From contig OZ244055.1 of NCBI GenBank assembly GCA_965214975.1, forward strand, positions 3,348,001 through 3,412,000: a stretch of DNA of 64,000 nucleotides. Direction: 5' to 3'. Origin of the DNA: JAJEBT01 sp965214975. GTDB taxonomy: Bacteria; Pseudomonadota; Alphaproteobacteria; MPNO01; UBA830. The notes under the pieces are model-generated. The model was not told the DNA's origin, ran no database searches, and was given only the letters and a program-made list of their open reading frames with translations. The position numbers and the translations under genes are program-made. This document shows, piece after piece, positions 25,225 through 34,562 of the stretch. Numbering within the stretch: position 1 is the stretch's first letter; every line of letters starts with the position of its first letter.

Positions 25225-26087
25225 AGGCCCTTCCGGAAGAACTTGCCGGTGATGCCGTGCGGCAGAAGCCGCAGGAGCACGATGGCAACCACGAGCAACG
25301 CCACCTCGCCGACCACCGGCCGGCTGAGGAAAGTGAAGACCTGGCCGACGGTTCCGAACAGGGACGAGGCCGCCATGGTGCCCGACAGGGCCACGGCTCC
25401 GCCCCCGATGACGGTGATGAAGGCCTTGACGACGTAGGTCACGCCGATGTCGGGGAGGACGCCGGCGATCGGCGCGAGCACGGCGCCCGCAAGTCCGCTG
25501 AGCGCGGCGCCGATCCCGAACGTCGTGGCGTAGATCCTGTTGATGTCGGCGCCGAGGGCGGAGGCCATGCCCGCGTTCTGCATGGCGCCGCGGGCGACGA
25601 GGCCGAAGCGCGTGTACTTGAGTCCGGCATAGACCGCCAGCAGGACGACCGCCGTGATCCCGATCACGAAGAAAGTGTATCCGCCCTCGGAATAGGCGCC
25701 GATCTCGATGTTGCCGAGCGGCGGCGCGACCCCCTTCTGATGGTAGCCCAGCACGGTGGCCGCAAGTCCGATCAGGAACAGGCTGAGTCCCCAGGTGGCG
25801 AGAACCGTCTCGATGATGCGCCCGTAGAGATGACGGATGATGAGGCGCTCGACGACGACCCCGAGCATGCCCACGGTGACCGGAGCGACCACGAGCATGG
25901 CGATCCAGAGATTGACGCCGGCGCCGACCGACAGGATGAAAGCGTATCCCCCGACCATGAGGAATTCGCCGTGGGCGAAGTTGATGACGCCCATCATGCC
26001 GAAGATGATCGCCAGCCCGACGCTGACCAGCGCCAGGCTGGCGACCGCGTAGAGCACCTGAATGACTACGACCAGCGCGATGTCCAT
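25221..26087 (-). CDS. Branched-chain/amide-type ABC transporter permease (LivH-like)
   Basis: 288-residue membrane subunit with about eight hydrophobic segments and the signatures GLAIIFGMMGVINFAHGEF near the N-terminus and VKAFITVIGGGAVALSGTM in the second half, as in LivH/UrtB. ATG at 26087 (MDIALVVVIQVLYA) is the natural start; the frame upstream is not used. It follows the binding-protein gene by 37 bases that contain a hairpin (26099-26120). Confidence 0.93.
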   Translation of the reverse strand: MDIALVVVIQVLYAVASLALVSVGLAIIFGMMGVINFAHGEFLMVGGYAFILSVGAGVNLWIAMLVVAPVTVGMLGVVVERLIIRHLYGRIIETVLATWGLSLFLIGLAATVLGYHQKGVAPPLGNIEIGAYSEGGYTFFVIGITAVVLLAVYAGLKYTRFGLVARGAMQNAGMASALGADINRIYATTFGIGAALSGLAGAVLAPIAGVLPDIGVTYVVKAFITVIGGGAVALSGTMAASSLFGTVGQVFTFLSRPVVGEVALLVVAIVLLRLLPHGITGKFFRKGL

Positions 26088-26098
26088 TGCCGGCTCCC

Positions 26099-26120
26099 CG
26101 GGCACGGACGGCCCTGCCCG
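26099..26120 (-). promoter_or_regulatory. Hairpin after the amide-binding-protein gene
   Basis: CGGGCACGG (26099-26107) pairs with CCCTGCCCG (26112-26120) with one mismatch, in the 37-base gap between the binding-protein stop and the LivH-like start. It resembles hairpins after four other binding-protein genes in this window and may stabilise the binding-protein message or attenuate the downstream genes. Confidence 0.45.
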
Positions 26121-26124
26121 CAAC

Positions 26125-27363
26125 TCAGATCTTCGGGATGAACATCGTGCTGGTGTCCGGCCTCGCGATCAGGTCGCACTGGTTGCCGGGATTTGTCGGC
26201 GGCACGTTCGAGGTCTTCTCCAGAATCCGGAACCTTTGTCCCTGCGCCTGCGCCAGATACATGTCCATGGAGCAGTGATGCGTCCTGGCGTCCACCTTGA
26301 TGGGGCCGCCCGGACCGTCGATGGAAAGTCCGGCCTCCAGAACCTCGGTGACCGCGCGGCGGTCCACCTTTCCGGCCTTCCTCACGGCCTCGGCCCACAG
26401 CGTCCAGCCGTACCAGTCCTTGGCCGGCACGTCGGTGAGGTAGCCGTAATCGGTGCCGTACCGCTTGCGGAACTCCGCAAGCCAGGTCTTGTTGAACGGA
26501 TTGTCGAGATCCTCGAAGTAGGATCCCACGACCATGATCCCGTCGGCGACTTCCGGCGGAACGCTGGCGATCTCTCCGGCCGCGCCGAAAGTCGTCGACA
26601 TCATGGGGATGCGCTTGTTCATCCCGGCGGCGGCCCACTGGCCGTAGAAGGAGCCGTGGGCAGGGCCGACGAAGACGTTCATCAGGGCGTCGGGTTTGGC
26701 GGCCTGGATCTTGCTGATCGTGGCGCCGAACTGGTTGACGTCGAGAGGGAAGAACTCCTCGCCGACGACCTGGCCCCCGATGTCGCGCGCCGCCTTGCGG
26801 ATCCACTGCGCGGTGATCTGCCCGTAGTTGTAGTCGGCCGCGAGCACGTAGAGCTTCTTGCCCCAGCGCCGGGCGGCCTCGCCGACCAGAATGTCGACGT
26901 AGCCGCCGGGGTTGGAGCCGGTCGAGAAGAAGTTCTTGTCGCAGACGCCGCCTTCGTAGTTGGTGTTGTACACGTACAGCGTCTTGAGCTTGTTGAGAAT
27001 GGGACGAATGACCTCGCGCGACGAACTCGTCAGTCCGCCCTGGACCACGGCGACCCGGTCGCGCAGAGCCATCTGGTTGGCGAACTGGTTGTAGAACTGC
27101 ATCTGCGACTGAGAGTCGTAGAGCTTGACTTCAAGCTGCTTTCCGAGAAGGCCGCCTTTCTCGTTGATCCGGTCGATGGCCAGCTTGGCGCACCGCCACT
27201 GGTTCTGGCCGAATCCCTGAAGAGGCCCCGAAAGATCGTAGATGGCGCCGACCTTGACAGTGTCGGCGGCGCGTGCGCCGCGCGGCCAGAAAAACGGCCC
27301 GGCCGAGACCGTGACCGCACCGGCCATCGTTGTCTTCACGAACGTCCGACGATTGACAGTCAT
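26125..27363 (-). CDS. ABC transporter substrate-binding protein, urea/short-chain-amide type
   Basis: 412-residue periplasmic binding protein of the type I leucine/urea/amide class. A twin-arginine signal is visible (NRRTFVKTT at residues 4-12, then a hydrophobic stretch ending near ARAAD), so export is likely folded by Tat. The mature part starts VKVGAIYDLSGPLQGFG and has INEKGGLLGKQLEV and VLAADYNYGQ, resembling UrtA/FmdD/AmiC-type proteins rather than LivJ. A strong AAGGGAGGGAAG site precedes ATG 27363. The linked amidase gene supports an amide as ligand. Urea is less likely because no urease genes are seen nearby. Confidence 0.9.
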   Translation of the reverse strand: MTVNRRTFVKTTMAGAVTVSAGPFFWPRGARAADTVKVGAIYDLSGPLQGFGQNQWRCAKLAIDRINEKGGLLGKQLEVKLYDSQSQMQFYNQFANQMALRDRVAVVQGGLTSSSREVIRPILNKLKTLYVYNTNYEGGVCDKNFFSTGSNPGGYVDILVGEAARRWGKKLYVLAADYNYGQITAQWIRKAARDIGGQVVGEEFFPLDVNQFGATISKIQAAKPDALMNVFVGPAHGSFYGQWAAAGMNKRIPMMSTTFGAAGEIASVPPEVADGIMVVGSYFEDLDNPFNKTWLAEFRKRYGTDYGYLTDVPAKDWYGWTLWAEAVRKAGKVDRRAVTEVLEAGLSIDGPGGPIKVDARTHHCSMDMYLAQAQGQRFRILEKTSNVPPTNPGNQCDLIARPDTSTMFIPKI

Positions 27364-28074
27364 GATCTTCCCTCCCTTGATTGGCGCGGACATCGTGCCG
27401 TCACGGCAGGCGTCCCGCCGAGTCAACGACAAAAGCGTACCAACGCCGAAAGAGGCAGGCAATGGCGACGCCGCCCGACAGCGGCCTCCCGCGCCGGATC
27501 CCCGTCCGCGACAACGACGGCGGGTTCGTCGTCCGCCGCGAGGCCGCCTGCCAGCTCGGTCCGCCTGTTTCTTTCCACGGTCCTCGCGGCCCTTGGGCGG
27601 CGCGGTTCCATCGGGGACGCCAGCGGCTTGTGCCGGCGCAACCCGCCCCGCAAGAGTCCGCTCCTTTCTCGCGGCGACGCCGGGAACCCGGTGCGGTTCG
27701 TCGGGGTTCCCCGCCATCACGGAGGTTCCCCCTCTCCAGTCCGTCCTTCCGCTCTCGCCGTGCAGGCCTGTCGAAACCGGTAGCCTGGCGCTGTCGGAAG
27801 TCATCGCCGGGAAGGGCCGCGCCTGCCGCCGACGTGGCAAGGCGCGTGACCTCCGCGATCCTGGCATGCTTGCCGTCCGGCCTCCCGGTCGGCCGCTGGT
27901 CCGTCGTCCGGCGGTCCTCGGGTTGCGGCAGGCCCGCGACGCCATCGATCCGGTAGCGCCGGTGGCCGTGTTCGAGGACAAGCGCGCCTTCGAGCGGAAC
28001 GATGTTGCCCGGCCCGGTCGTCGGAACCGGCTTGCGAATCGCGCCCGCTTCGGGCGGCTGCGTGGCGCGGCTTT
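27364..28074. other. 711-base intergenic region with a diverged repeat
   Basis: No convincing gene on either strand. The right part of the amide operon promoter must lie near 27364-27450. A diverged copy of an intergenic repeat also found at 44710 and 51516 occurs near 27691-27730. The remaining open frames are unconserved in appearance and antisense to one another. Confidence 0.4.
27691..27730 (+). repeat. Intergenic repeat, diverged partial copy
   Basis: Matches the left part of the copies at 44710 and 51516: GTGCGGTTCG at its start and CCGCCATCA in the middle are shared, about 32 of 40 positions against the 51516 copy. The right half (TTGCGGACGGAACGGGCCAG) of the other copies is absent. 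Confidence 0.5.
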
Positions 28075-30027
28075 CTACCCGAACAGCAGGGACGGATACC
28101 AGATGACGGCGACGATCCGGTCGAACATGACGTACAGGAACGCGAAACCCCCCGCCGCGTAGAACGCGCCGAGCCACCAGCGGTAGCCGCCCCAGAACAC
28201 CATGTAGAGGCCCATGAACAGCGGCAGCGCCACGAGCTGGCCGGCGACGATCGTGGCCACGCCGACTCCGGCCAGCCACAGGAAGAACCCGGCGGCCCGG
28301 CCGAAAGCCGCCGTGCCCGGAGGGGTGGCGCCCGCGTCGCCGCCGGAGAGCGCGGTCCGCTCGAGAACGAGGGCGAGCGCGCAGAGCGCGATCCCGGGGA
28401 CCGCCGTCACCAGGGGAAGACGGCCGGAATCGCTCGGCCACGAGAGCGCGGGAACGAGGGTGTAGACGAAGACGGCGGCGATCGCCGCGAGGGTCGCGAG
28501 CGAGACGAGGGGATCCCGCGCCGCGGCCTCGCCGTGCATCTTCCGGTCCCCGCTCTCGCGGTCACGCCTGCCCGCCCGCGCCGCGAGCGCGATGGTGAGC
28601 GCGATCGCGGCCGCGACGATCAGCGAGATCGGACGCTGCGCCAGATCGCCCCACGTGTAGCCCATCGCGGTGATGTGCAGCGCGTCCTCCATGATCGGGC
28701 CGAGGATGAAGCCGAGGACGAGCGGCGGACGGGGAATGCCTCCCCGCTTCATCAGGTAGCCGACGACGCCGAAGACGAGGAGCGAGGCGAGATCGCCCGG
28801 GCTGTTGCTGGCGAGCCATGCGCCCATGAACACGAACATGCAGACCACCGGGACGATCAGGTGTCCGCGGATGAAGGTCACCCGCGCGATCTGGTTCCCC
28901 CAGATCATCAGCAGGATCGCGCCGGCGATGTTGGCGATCGCCAGCGTCCACATCATCGAGAACGTGATGTGGACGCTGTCCGTCAGCATCTGCGGGCCCG
29001 GCTGCAGCCCCTGGATCAGCAGCGCCCCGAGCAGGATCGCCATCGACGCGCTTCCGGGAATGCCGAAGGCGACGGTCGGGATCAGCGCGCCGCCCTTCAT
29101 GGCGTTGTTGGCGGCTTCGGGCGCGATGACGCCGCGCACGTCGCCCTGTCCGAATCGCGACTTGTCCCGGGCGCTCTGGACCGCGTGCCCGTAGGCGACC
29201 CAGTCGACGATCGAGCCGCCGAGTCCCGGCAGCATGCCGACATAGGCGCCGATCACCGTGGACCGCAGCACCAGCCACCAGTGGCGCGCCGCGTCCCGGA
29301 CGCCCCGGAACAGGCCGCCCCGCGTCTGGTCCCTCGGCACCTGCGAGATCGAGACGTCGCGCACCGCGAGCTCCAGCACTTCGGGGATCGCGAACAGGCC
29401 AAGGACGACCGGGATGAGCGGGATGCCGTCGAGCAGGTAGGTCATCCCGAACCAGTAGCGGGGCGTTCCTCCGGTCACCGAATACCCGACGTAGGACAGC
29501 GTCAGCCCGAACAGGGCGGCGATCAGCCCCTTCACTATCGAGCCGCCCGAGAGCGAACCGACCATGGTGAGGCCCAGGAGGCCGAGCAGGAAGAATTCCG
29601 GCTGGGCGAAGGACAGGATCAGCGGTTTCACGATCGGGATCGAGAGCCCGAGGATCACGGCGCCGAGAAGGCCGCCGACGACGGACACCGAGAACGCCGC
29701 CCCGAACGCGCGCGCCGCCTCGCCGCGCCGCGCCATGGGGTAGCCGTCGAGGATCGTCGCCTGGGACGCCGCCGTGCCGGGAATGCCAAGGAGCACGGAG
29801 GCGATCGTGTCGCTGGTGGTCGTCACCGCGAACATGCCGAGCAGGAAGGCGAACGCCGGAACGGGATCCATCCCGAACGTGAACGGCAGCAGGATCGCCA
29901 TCCCGACCAGCCCCGACAGGCCGGGAACGGCCCCGAAATACAGCCCGATCAGCACGCCAAGACCCAGCCACCCGATGGCCGGCCAGGCGACCACCGAGGC
30001 GAGTCCGGCGAGGGCCGCTTCGAACAT
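28075..30027 (-). CDS. TTT transporter permease, TctA fused to TctB
   Basis: 650-residue membrane protein. Residues to about 500 are a full TctA: GLYFGAVPGLSGLVGMA, LGIPGTAASQATILDGYPMARRGEAARA, ANNAMKGGALIPTVAFGIPG and about twelve helices. A polar linker (about 505-525) leads to a C-terminal part with four hydrophobic segments and a TctB-like ending (FMGLYMVFWGGYRWW). Normally TctA and TctB are separate; here no tctB gene lies nearby, so the fusion would supply both membrane subunits. It follows the binding-protein gene by 50 bases. The system imports carboxylates or similar solutes, driven by an ion gradient. The substrate is not evident. Confidence 0.88.
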   Translation of the reverse strand: MFEAALAGLASVVAWPAIGWLGLGVLIGLYFGAVPGLSGLVGMAILLPFTFGMDPVPAFAFLLGMFAVTTTSDTIASVLLGIPGTAASQATILDGYPMARRGEAARAFGAAFSVSVVGGLLGAVILGLSIPIVKPLILSFAQPEFFLLGLLGLTMVGSLSGGSIVKGLIAALFGLTLSYVGYSVTGGTPRYWFGMTYLLDGIPLIPVVLGLFAIPEVLELAVRDVSISQVPRDQTRGGLFRGVRDAARHWWLVLRSTVIGAYVGMLPGLGGSIVDWVAYGHAVQSARDKSRFGQGDVRGVIAPEAANNAMKGGALIPTVAFGIPGSASMAILLGALLIQGLQPGPQMLTDSVHITFSMMWTLAIANIAGAILLMIWGNQIARVTFIRGHLIVPVVCMFVFMGAWLASNSPGDLASLLVFGVVGYLMKRGGIPRPPLVLGFILGPIMEDALHITAMGYTWGDLAQRPISLIVAAAIALTIALAARAGRRDRESGDRKMHGEAAARDPLVSLATLAAIAAVFVYTLVPALSWPSDSGRLPLVTAVPGIALCALALVLERTALSGGDAGATPPGTAAFGRAAGFFLWLAGVGVATIVAGQLVALPLFMGLYMVFWGGYRWWLGAFYAAGGFAFLYVMFDRIVAVIWYPSLLFG

Positions 30028-30040
30028 TCAGGAAAGGGGC

Positions 30041-30064
30041 GGGGCGGCGCCCGGACGCCGCCCC
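30041..30064 (-). promoter_or_regulatory. Hairpin between tctC and the tctAB fusion gene
   Basis: GGGGCGGCG (30041-30049) pairs perfectly with CGCCGCCCC (30056-30064) around a 6-base loop, 13 bases after the tctC stop. There is no T-run. It probably protects the tctC message from 3' decay or reduces read-through to the permease gene; the function is inferred from position. Confidence 0.5.
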
Positions 30065-30077
30065 TGCCGGAGCACCG

Positions 30078-31157
30078 CTACTTCTTCCCTCCGGCGGCCG
30101 CGAATTCCCGCAGGAACGCCACGATCTCCGGGTTCATTTCCTTGATGGCGCCGACGTGCCGTCGCGCCTCCGCGGCCTGGATGATCTTCGGCGGAGCCTT
30201 GAAGGCCCGGGTGTATTCGTCGACGAACGCCGCGTCGTCCGGCAGCTTCGCCCATGCGGCCCTGAGGTCGGACAGCGCCGCCGCAGGCGTTCCCTTGGGC
30301 GCGAACGACCCCCGCAGCATGTAGGTCGCGAGGTTGTTGACGGCCTTGAGAGCCTCCCACTTCATCCCCGACGGCTTGCCGCCCCTGGCGCTCGCGTGGA
30401 ATTCCTGGAAGGTCGGGACGGCGGCGAGGTCGGCGAACCTGATGTCGTTGCCGTCCGCGTCGACCGGCGCGTAGTAGTAGGCCGTCGCCGCGATCCCGGG
30501 CTTGATCAGGGTCGGCTCGACGCGGCCGCGGAAGTTGGGGATCGACCCGCACGAGAACTGCGTCTCGTTCTGGAGCACGCCGGCCGCGACCTTGGACAGG
30601 CCGCGGTAGCCCGTGACGTAGGTGTAGTCCGCCCCAAGCAGGTCGAGCGCCAGCCGGAGCCTCAGGTCGTGGCTCGAGGTGTTGCGCATGCCGGCCGCCT
30701 TGAAGCCGCGGATCCGGGTGAGGTCGGACGGCGAGCCGATGCCGCCGCCGGCGTCCTTGCGGAGATAGCACACCTGCGGCTGGCCGACGCCGGCGAGCCA
30801 CTCGAACTCGGAGAAGTCGGCGCGCAGGCCCGGATCCCCGAGAAGCTGCGACATCGTCGGCGGCGTGAAGATCGCGATCGTCAGCCCGTCCGGCTTCGCC
30901 ACCTCGGCCATGTAGTTGGAGCCGACGATCCCGCCGGCGCCCGGCCGGTTCTTGACGATCATCCTCGGCTGGCCGGGAACGTGCCGCCCCAGGTGCTTGG
31001 CGAGCAGCCGGCCCTCGACGTCGGTCGGTCCTCCCGCTCCGTAGTTGATGATCACCGTGAGCGACTTGCCCTTGTAGAACTGCGCCGACGCGGACGCCGC
31101 CGCCAGCGCCACCGCCGCCGCGGAGGCGGCGGCAAGACTCTTGAGAACGCGTGTCAT
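30078..31157 (-). CDS. TTT transporter substrate-binding protein (TctC family)
   Basis: 359-residue periplasmic protein. An Ala-rich signal peptide covers residues 1-25 (cleavage near ASA-QFYKG). The mature N-terminus has SLTVIINYGAGGPTDVEGR and NRPGAGGIVGSNYMAE, the typical Bug/TctC ligand-loop pattern. ATG at 31157 has AGGGAGCAGG upstream. It is longer than most TctC proteins (about 320 residues) and the C-terminal half is atypical of Bug proteins, so its ligand may be unusual. It is transcribed ahead of the fused permease gene. Confidence 0.85.
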   Translation of the reverse strand: MTRVLKSLAAASAAAVALAAASASAQFYKGKSLTVIINYGAGGPTDVEGRLLAKHLGRHVPGQPRMIVKNRPGAGGIVGSNYMAEVAKPDGLTIAIFTPPTMSQLLGDPGLRADFSEFEWLAGVGQPQVCYLRKDAGGGIGSPSDLTRIRGFKAAGMRNTSSHDLRLRLALDLLGADYTYVTGYRGLSKVAAGVLQNETQFSCGSIPNFRGRVEPTLIKPGIAATAYYYAPVDADGNDIRFADLAAVPTFQEFHASARGGKPSGMKWEALKAVNNLATYMLRGSFAPKGTPAAALSDLRAAWAKLPDDAAFVDEYTRAFKAPPKIIQAAEARRHVGAIKEMNPEIVAFLREFAAAGGKK

Positions 31158-31639
31158 GTCCTGCTCCCTCGATGAGATTCGGCCGGAAACGGCCGGTGCC
31201 TTCCGTCCACGCCGCCGGCCGCCCGTTCCTCGGCCGCCCGTCGGGCGCGGAGGCGTTTCCGATCCTCCGTGTCCGCGGAAAGTCTGTTCCATGGGCCGGG
31301 GCGAGTCAAAGCCGGGACCGGTCTTTGTCGGCCTGCCGAGGTTGCCGGGTGATTCTGGAGGGACCGCGCGTTTCCTTCTCGACGCGGCAGCGTCGGAGTC
31401 ATGGCGCCGGTGTTTCCGGTTTCGTCGGTCGATCCGCGCGGGATCCCGGCAGGCCCGACCCCGGGGCTATCCGGACCTTGTTCCGGACCGCGGCCTGCCG
31501 GAGTTCGTTGTGGTCGGGCTGGCGCCGGTCGCCGCCGCCGCGGACCGGCGTCCGTGGCGGGGGATGATGGAAAGCCGTCGCTCCCGGAGCTGGTCGCGTC
31601 GACCGGGCGACCGAGCCGGTCCGGGACCGCAGCGTGGGG
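31158..31639. other. 482-base intergenic region, nothing recognised
   Basis: Between the divergently unrelated tctC start and the fbpB-like stop. Several short frames open on both strands but none has a recognisable product or a good ribosome-binding site. It must contain the promoter for the minus-strand TTT operon near 31158-31250. Confidence 0.3.
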
Positions 31640-33445
31640 TCACCCTGCGCGCCGCCCCCGCCGCTCCGTCGCGACGCGCCGCCGAACGGCGTCGGAAAGG
31701 CGCCGGAGCCCCGCGCCCCCGTCCGCCCGGGCGCCTTCCGCCCGTCGGCGTCCGGGATCCCGCTCGGGTCGGTTGTGCGGGCTCGCGCTTCCGATCGCGT
31801 GGGTGAGCAGGATCACCGGAAGCACGCCGAAGGCGACTATGGTGACCGCGCCGAGCGCGCATTCCTCGAGCAGCTCGTCGGACGCGAGCTGGTAGACGTG
31901 GGTTGCCAGCGTCTCGAAGTTGAACGGGCGCAGCAGCAGCGTCGCCGGCAGCTCCTTCATGCTGTCGACGAAGATCAGCAGCGCGGCCGTCAGAACGCTC
32001 CCCCGGATCATCGGGAGGTTGACGCGGAGCAGGGTGCGCGTCGCGCCGTGACCGAGCGTGCGCGCCGCATGGTCGATGTTCGGGGTCACGCGGCCGAGAC
32101 CGGCTTCCAGCGTGCCGTAGGTGAGCGCCAGGAAGCGGGCGACGTAGGCGAACACGAGCGCGAAGACCGTCCCGCTCAGCAGCAGTCCGGTGCCGATCCC
32201 GAACGCCGAGCGCGCGAACCCGTCGACCGCGTTGTCGAACGCCCCGAACGGCGCGAGGATCCCGAGGGCGAGCACGGCGCCGGGCACCGCGTAGCCGAGA
32301 CTGGCGAAACGCGCGAGGCCGAGCACGGCGCGGCTTTGCGTGGTTCGCGTCGCGTAGGCGAGGACGAGGCCGACCAGCACCGCCGCGGCCGCGGCCAGCG
32401 CGGAAAGCACGATGCTGTTCCGGGCGGCGTCGAGATAGCGGTTGACCGTCGCCGCGTCGTGGAACTCGACGGCGTGGGACAGCAGCACGCCTGCCGGAAT
32501 CGCGAAGCCGACCAGCACCGGGACGGCGCAGGCGGCGAGCGCGAGGAGGCCGCGGCCGGGCGAGAGCACGTAGGCGCGGTCGTCGACGTGGTGGCGCGTC
32601 GTGTCGTGGTAGCGGCGCTGGCGGCGGGCGGCGCGCTCCATCAGCAGCAGGCCGGCGACGAAGACCAGCATGACCATGGAGATCTGCGCGCCGCCGCCGG
32701 TGTTGTTCATGATCAGCCAGACGTTGAAGACGCCGGTCGTGAGGGTCTGCACGGAGAAGTAGTCGACGGTTCCGAAATCGCTGAGCGTTTCCATCATCAC
32801 GAGCGCCAGCCCGACCACGATCGACGGCCTCGCCATGGGAAGCGCGATTCTCCGGAACGCCTCCCGGGCGTTGCAGCCGAGCGTGCGCGCCGCCTCGATG
32901 ATGCCGCCGGTCTGTTCGGCGAAGGCGGCGCGCGACAGCAGGTAGACGTAGGGGTAGAGCGTCGCCGTCAGCATGGCGGCGGCGCCGCCGAGCGAACGGA
33001 TCTCGGGGAACCGGTACGCGCCGGCGTCCCGCCACCCGAACAGGTCGCGAAGCGCGCGCTGCACCGGCCCCGCGTATTCGAGAAGATCGGTGTAGACGTA
33101 GGCGACGACGTATGCGGGCATCGCGAGCGGCAGCACGAGGGCCCATTTGAGAACGCGGCGCCCGGGAAACTCGCAGGTCGCGACCAGCCACGCGGTGCCG
33201 ACCCCGACCACCGCCGTGCCGGCCCCGACCGCGGCCATCAGCCACAGGGTCGTCGTCACGTAGCGCGGCAGGACGGTCTCGGCGAGATGGGGCCAGATGT
33301 TCTCGCTCGGGAACAGCGCCAGCCAGGCGACCGCGAGCACCGGCAGCCCGATGACCGCGGCGATGGCTCCGGCCGCGACGGCCCAGCCCGAGGGGAGGAA
33401 CCGGCCGCGCGGACGCGCGGCCGGAAATCCTCGAACGCCCGTCAC
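31640..33445 (-). CDS. fbpB: Fe(III) ABC transporter permease (FbpB/SfuB-like)
   Basis: 601-residue inner-membrane subunit with two homologous halves and about twelve helices. Each half has an EAA-type loop: EAARTLGCNAREAFRRIALP in the first and DHAARTLGHGATRTLLRVNLP in the second. The second half ends in DSMKELPATLLLRPFNFETLAT, a hallmark of iron(III) permeases. About 45 Arg/Ala-rich residues follow the last helix, which family members lack, so the original stop may have been lost by mutation or frameshift. It follows the binding-protein gene by nine bases. No ATPase subunit gene is present beside it. Confidence 0.9.
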   Translation of the reverse strand: MTGVRGFPAARPRGRFLPSGWAVAAGAIAAVIGLPVLAVAWLALFPSENIWPHLAETVLPRYVTTTLWLMAAVGAGTAVVGVGTAWLVATCEFPGRRVLKWALVLPLAMPAYVVAYVYTDLLEYAGPVQRALRDLFGWRDAGAYRFPEIRSLGGAAAMLTATLYPYVYLLSRAAFAEQTGGIIEAARTLGCNAREAFRRIALPMARPSIVVGLALVMMETLSDFGTVDYFSVQTLTTGVFNVWLIMNNTGGGAQISMVMLVFVAGLLLMERAARRQRRYHDTTRHHVDDRAYVLSPGRGLLALAACAVPVLVGFAIPAGVLLSHAVEFHDAATVNRYLDAARNSIVLSALAAAAAVLVGLVLAYATRTTQSRAVLGLARFASLGYAVPGAVLALGILAPFGAFDNAVDGFARSAFGIGTGLLLSGTVFALVFAYVARFLALTYGTLEAGLGRVTPNIDHAARTLGHGATRTLLRVNLPMIRGSVLTAALLIFVDSMKELPATLLLRPFNFETLATHVYQLASDELLEECALGAVTIVAFGVLPVILLTHAIGSASPHNRPERDPGRRRAEGARADGGAGLRRLSDAVRRRVATERRGRRAG

Positions 33446-33454
33446 GATGCGGGG

Positions 33455-34483
33455 CTAGTTGGTGACCGGCCCGTCGTTGAAGCCGACCCTGTTCACGATC
33501 TTCAGGGCGGCCGGGCGGTTTTCCGCGATCGTCGCGAGCGAGACGGGGCTGCGCTCGAACGCGCCCCACGATTCGACCAGCGGCGCCGGCTTGACCGACG
33601 GATCGATCGGGTACTCGAAGTTGCGGCCGGCGTAGATCTTCTGGCCCCGCGGGCTCGTCAGGAACTCCATCAGCCGGACCGCGTCGGCGCGGTTGGGCGC
33701 GTGCTTGGTCATCATGACGCCGCTGACGTTCATGTGGGTGCCTTCGCCCCCGAGCGAGGGGAACACGATGTAGGCCGAGTCCGCCCAGGCCTTCTGCTTG
33801 TCGTTGTCGAGCATCAGGGCCATGTAGTAGTGGTTGCCCACCGAGACGTCGCACACGCCTTCCGAGATCGCCTTGACCTGGGCGCGGTCGTTGCCCTGGG
33901 GCTTGCGCGCCAGATTGGCCTTGACGCCGCGCAGCCATTCCTCCGCTTTCTTCTCGCCGTGGCGGGCGATCATCGCCGCGAGCAGGGCCACGTTGTAGAC
34001 GTGGTCGCCCTTGCGCGAGCAGATGCGGCCGCGCCATGCCGGGTCGGTGAGCTGTTCGTAGGAGGAGACGGCGCCCCGGGGGACGCGGTCCCGCGACGCG
34101 TAGATCACGCGTGCCCGCGACGTGAGACCGTACCATCGGCCCTGGGGATCCCGGTACGCGGCCGGCACCGCCTTTTCCATGGCGGCGGACTGCACGGGCT
34201 GGCCGAGGCCGGCGTCGACCACCTCGGCGAGCCGGGCGATGTCGACCGTGAAGACCAGGTCGGCGGGGCTGTTGCGGCCTTCGGCCTCGAGCCGCTTGAG
34301 CAGCCCTTTCTTGGCGAACACCACGTTGACCGGGATGCCCGTCCGTTCCGTGAACGCGTCGAACAGCGGCTTCACGAGGAAGGGCTGGCGGTAGGAGTAG
34401 ACGTTGACGTCGGCGACGGCGGGGAGCGCACAGAGCAGCGCTCCCAGGAAGGCGAGTCGCCCGAGTGGGGTCTTCGTGTTCAT
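33455..34483 (-). CDS. fbpA: Fe(III) ABC transporter periplasmic binding protein
   Basis: 342-residue protein with a signal peptide (about 1-24, cleaved near AVA-DVNVYS). The mature part starts VNVYSYRQPFLVKPLFDAF and contains the iron-binding tyrosine pair in GNHYYMALML and a conserved MTKHAPN segment, as in FbpA/FutA/SfuA proteins. It binds ferric iron in the periplasm and hands it to the FbpB-like permease. A Fur-type box lies 80 bases upstream (34563-34577), so expression should rise under iron limitation. Confidence 0.92.
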   Translation of the reverse strand: MNTKTPLGRLAFLGALLCALPAVADVNVYSYRQPFLVKPLFDAFTERTGIPVNVVFAKKGLLKRLEAEGRNSPADLVFTVDIARLAEVVDAGLGQPVQSAAMEKAVPAAYRDPQGRWYGLTSRARVIYASRDRVPRGAVSSYEQLTDPAWRGRICSRKGDHVYNVALLAAMIARHGEKKAEEWLRGVKANLARKPQGNDRAQVKAISEGVCDVSVGNHYYMALMLDNDKQKAWADSAYIVFPSLGGEGTHMNVSGVMMTKHAPNRADAVRLMEFLTSPRGQKIYAGRNFEYPIDPSVKPAPLVESWGAFERSPVSLATIAENRPAALKIVNRVGFNDGPVTN

Positions 34484-34562
34484 GGCGGTGGATTCCTTGG
34501 GTTCGAGCCGCCCCGACGGCGGCGGAGGGCGCAGGGATACACGCGGGCGGAAGATCTGTCAA

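Noticed and set aside
28534..30324. Long plus-strand frame over the tctAB fusion
   Set aside because: Antisense to a well-supported membrane protein gene and rich in His, Asp and Arg repeats, as for other shadows.
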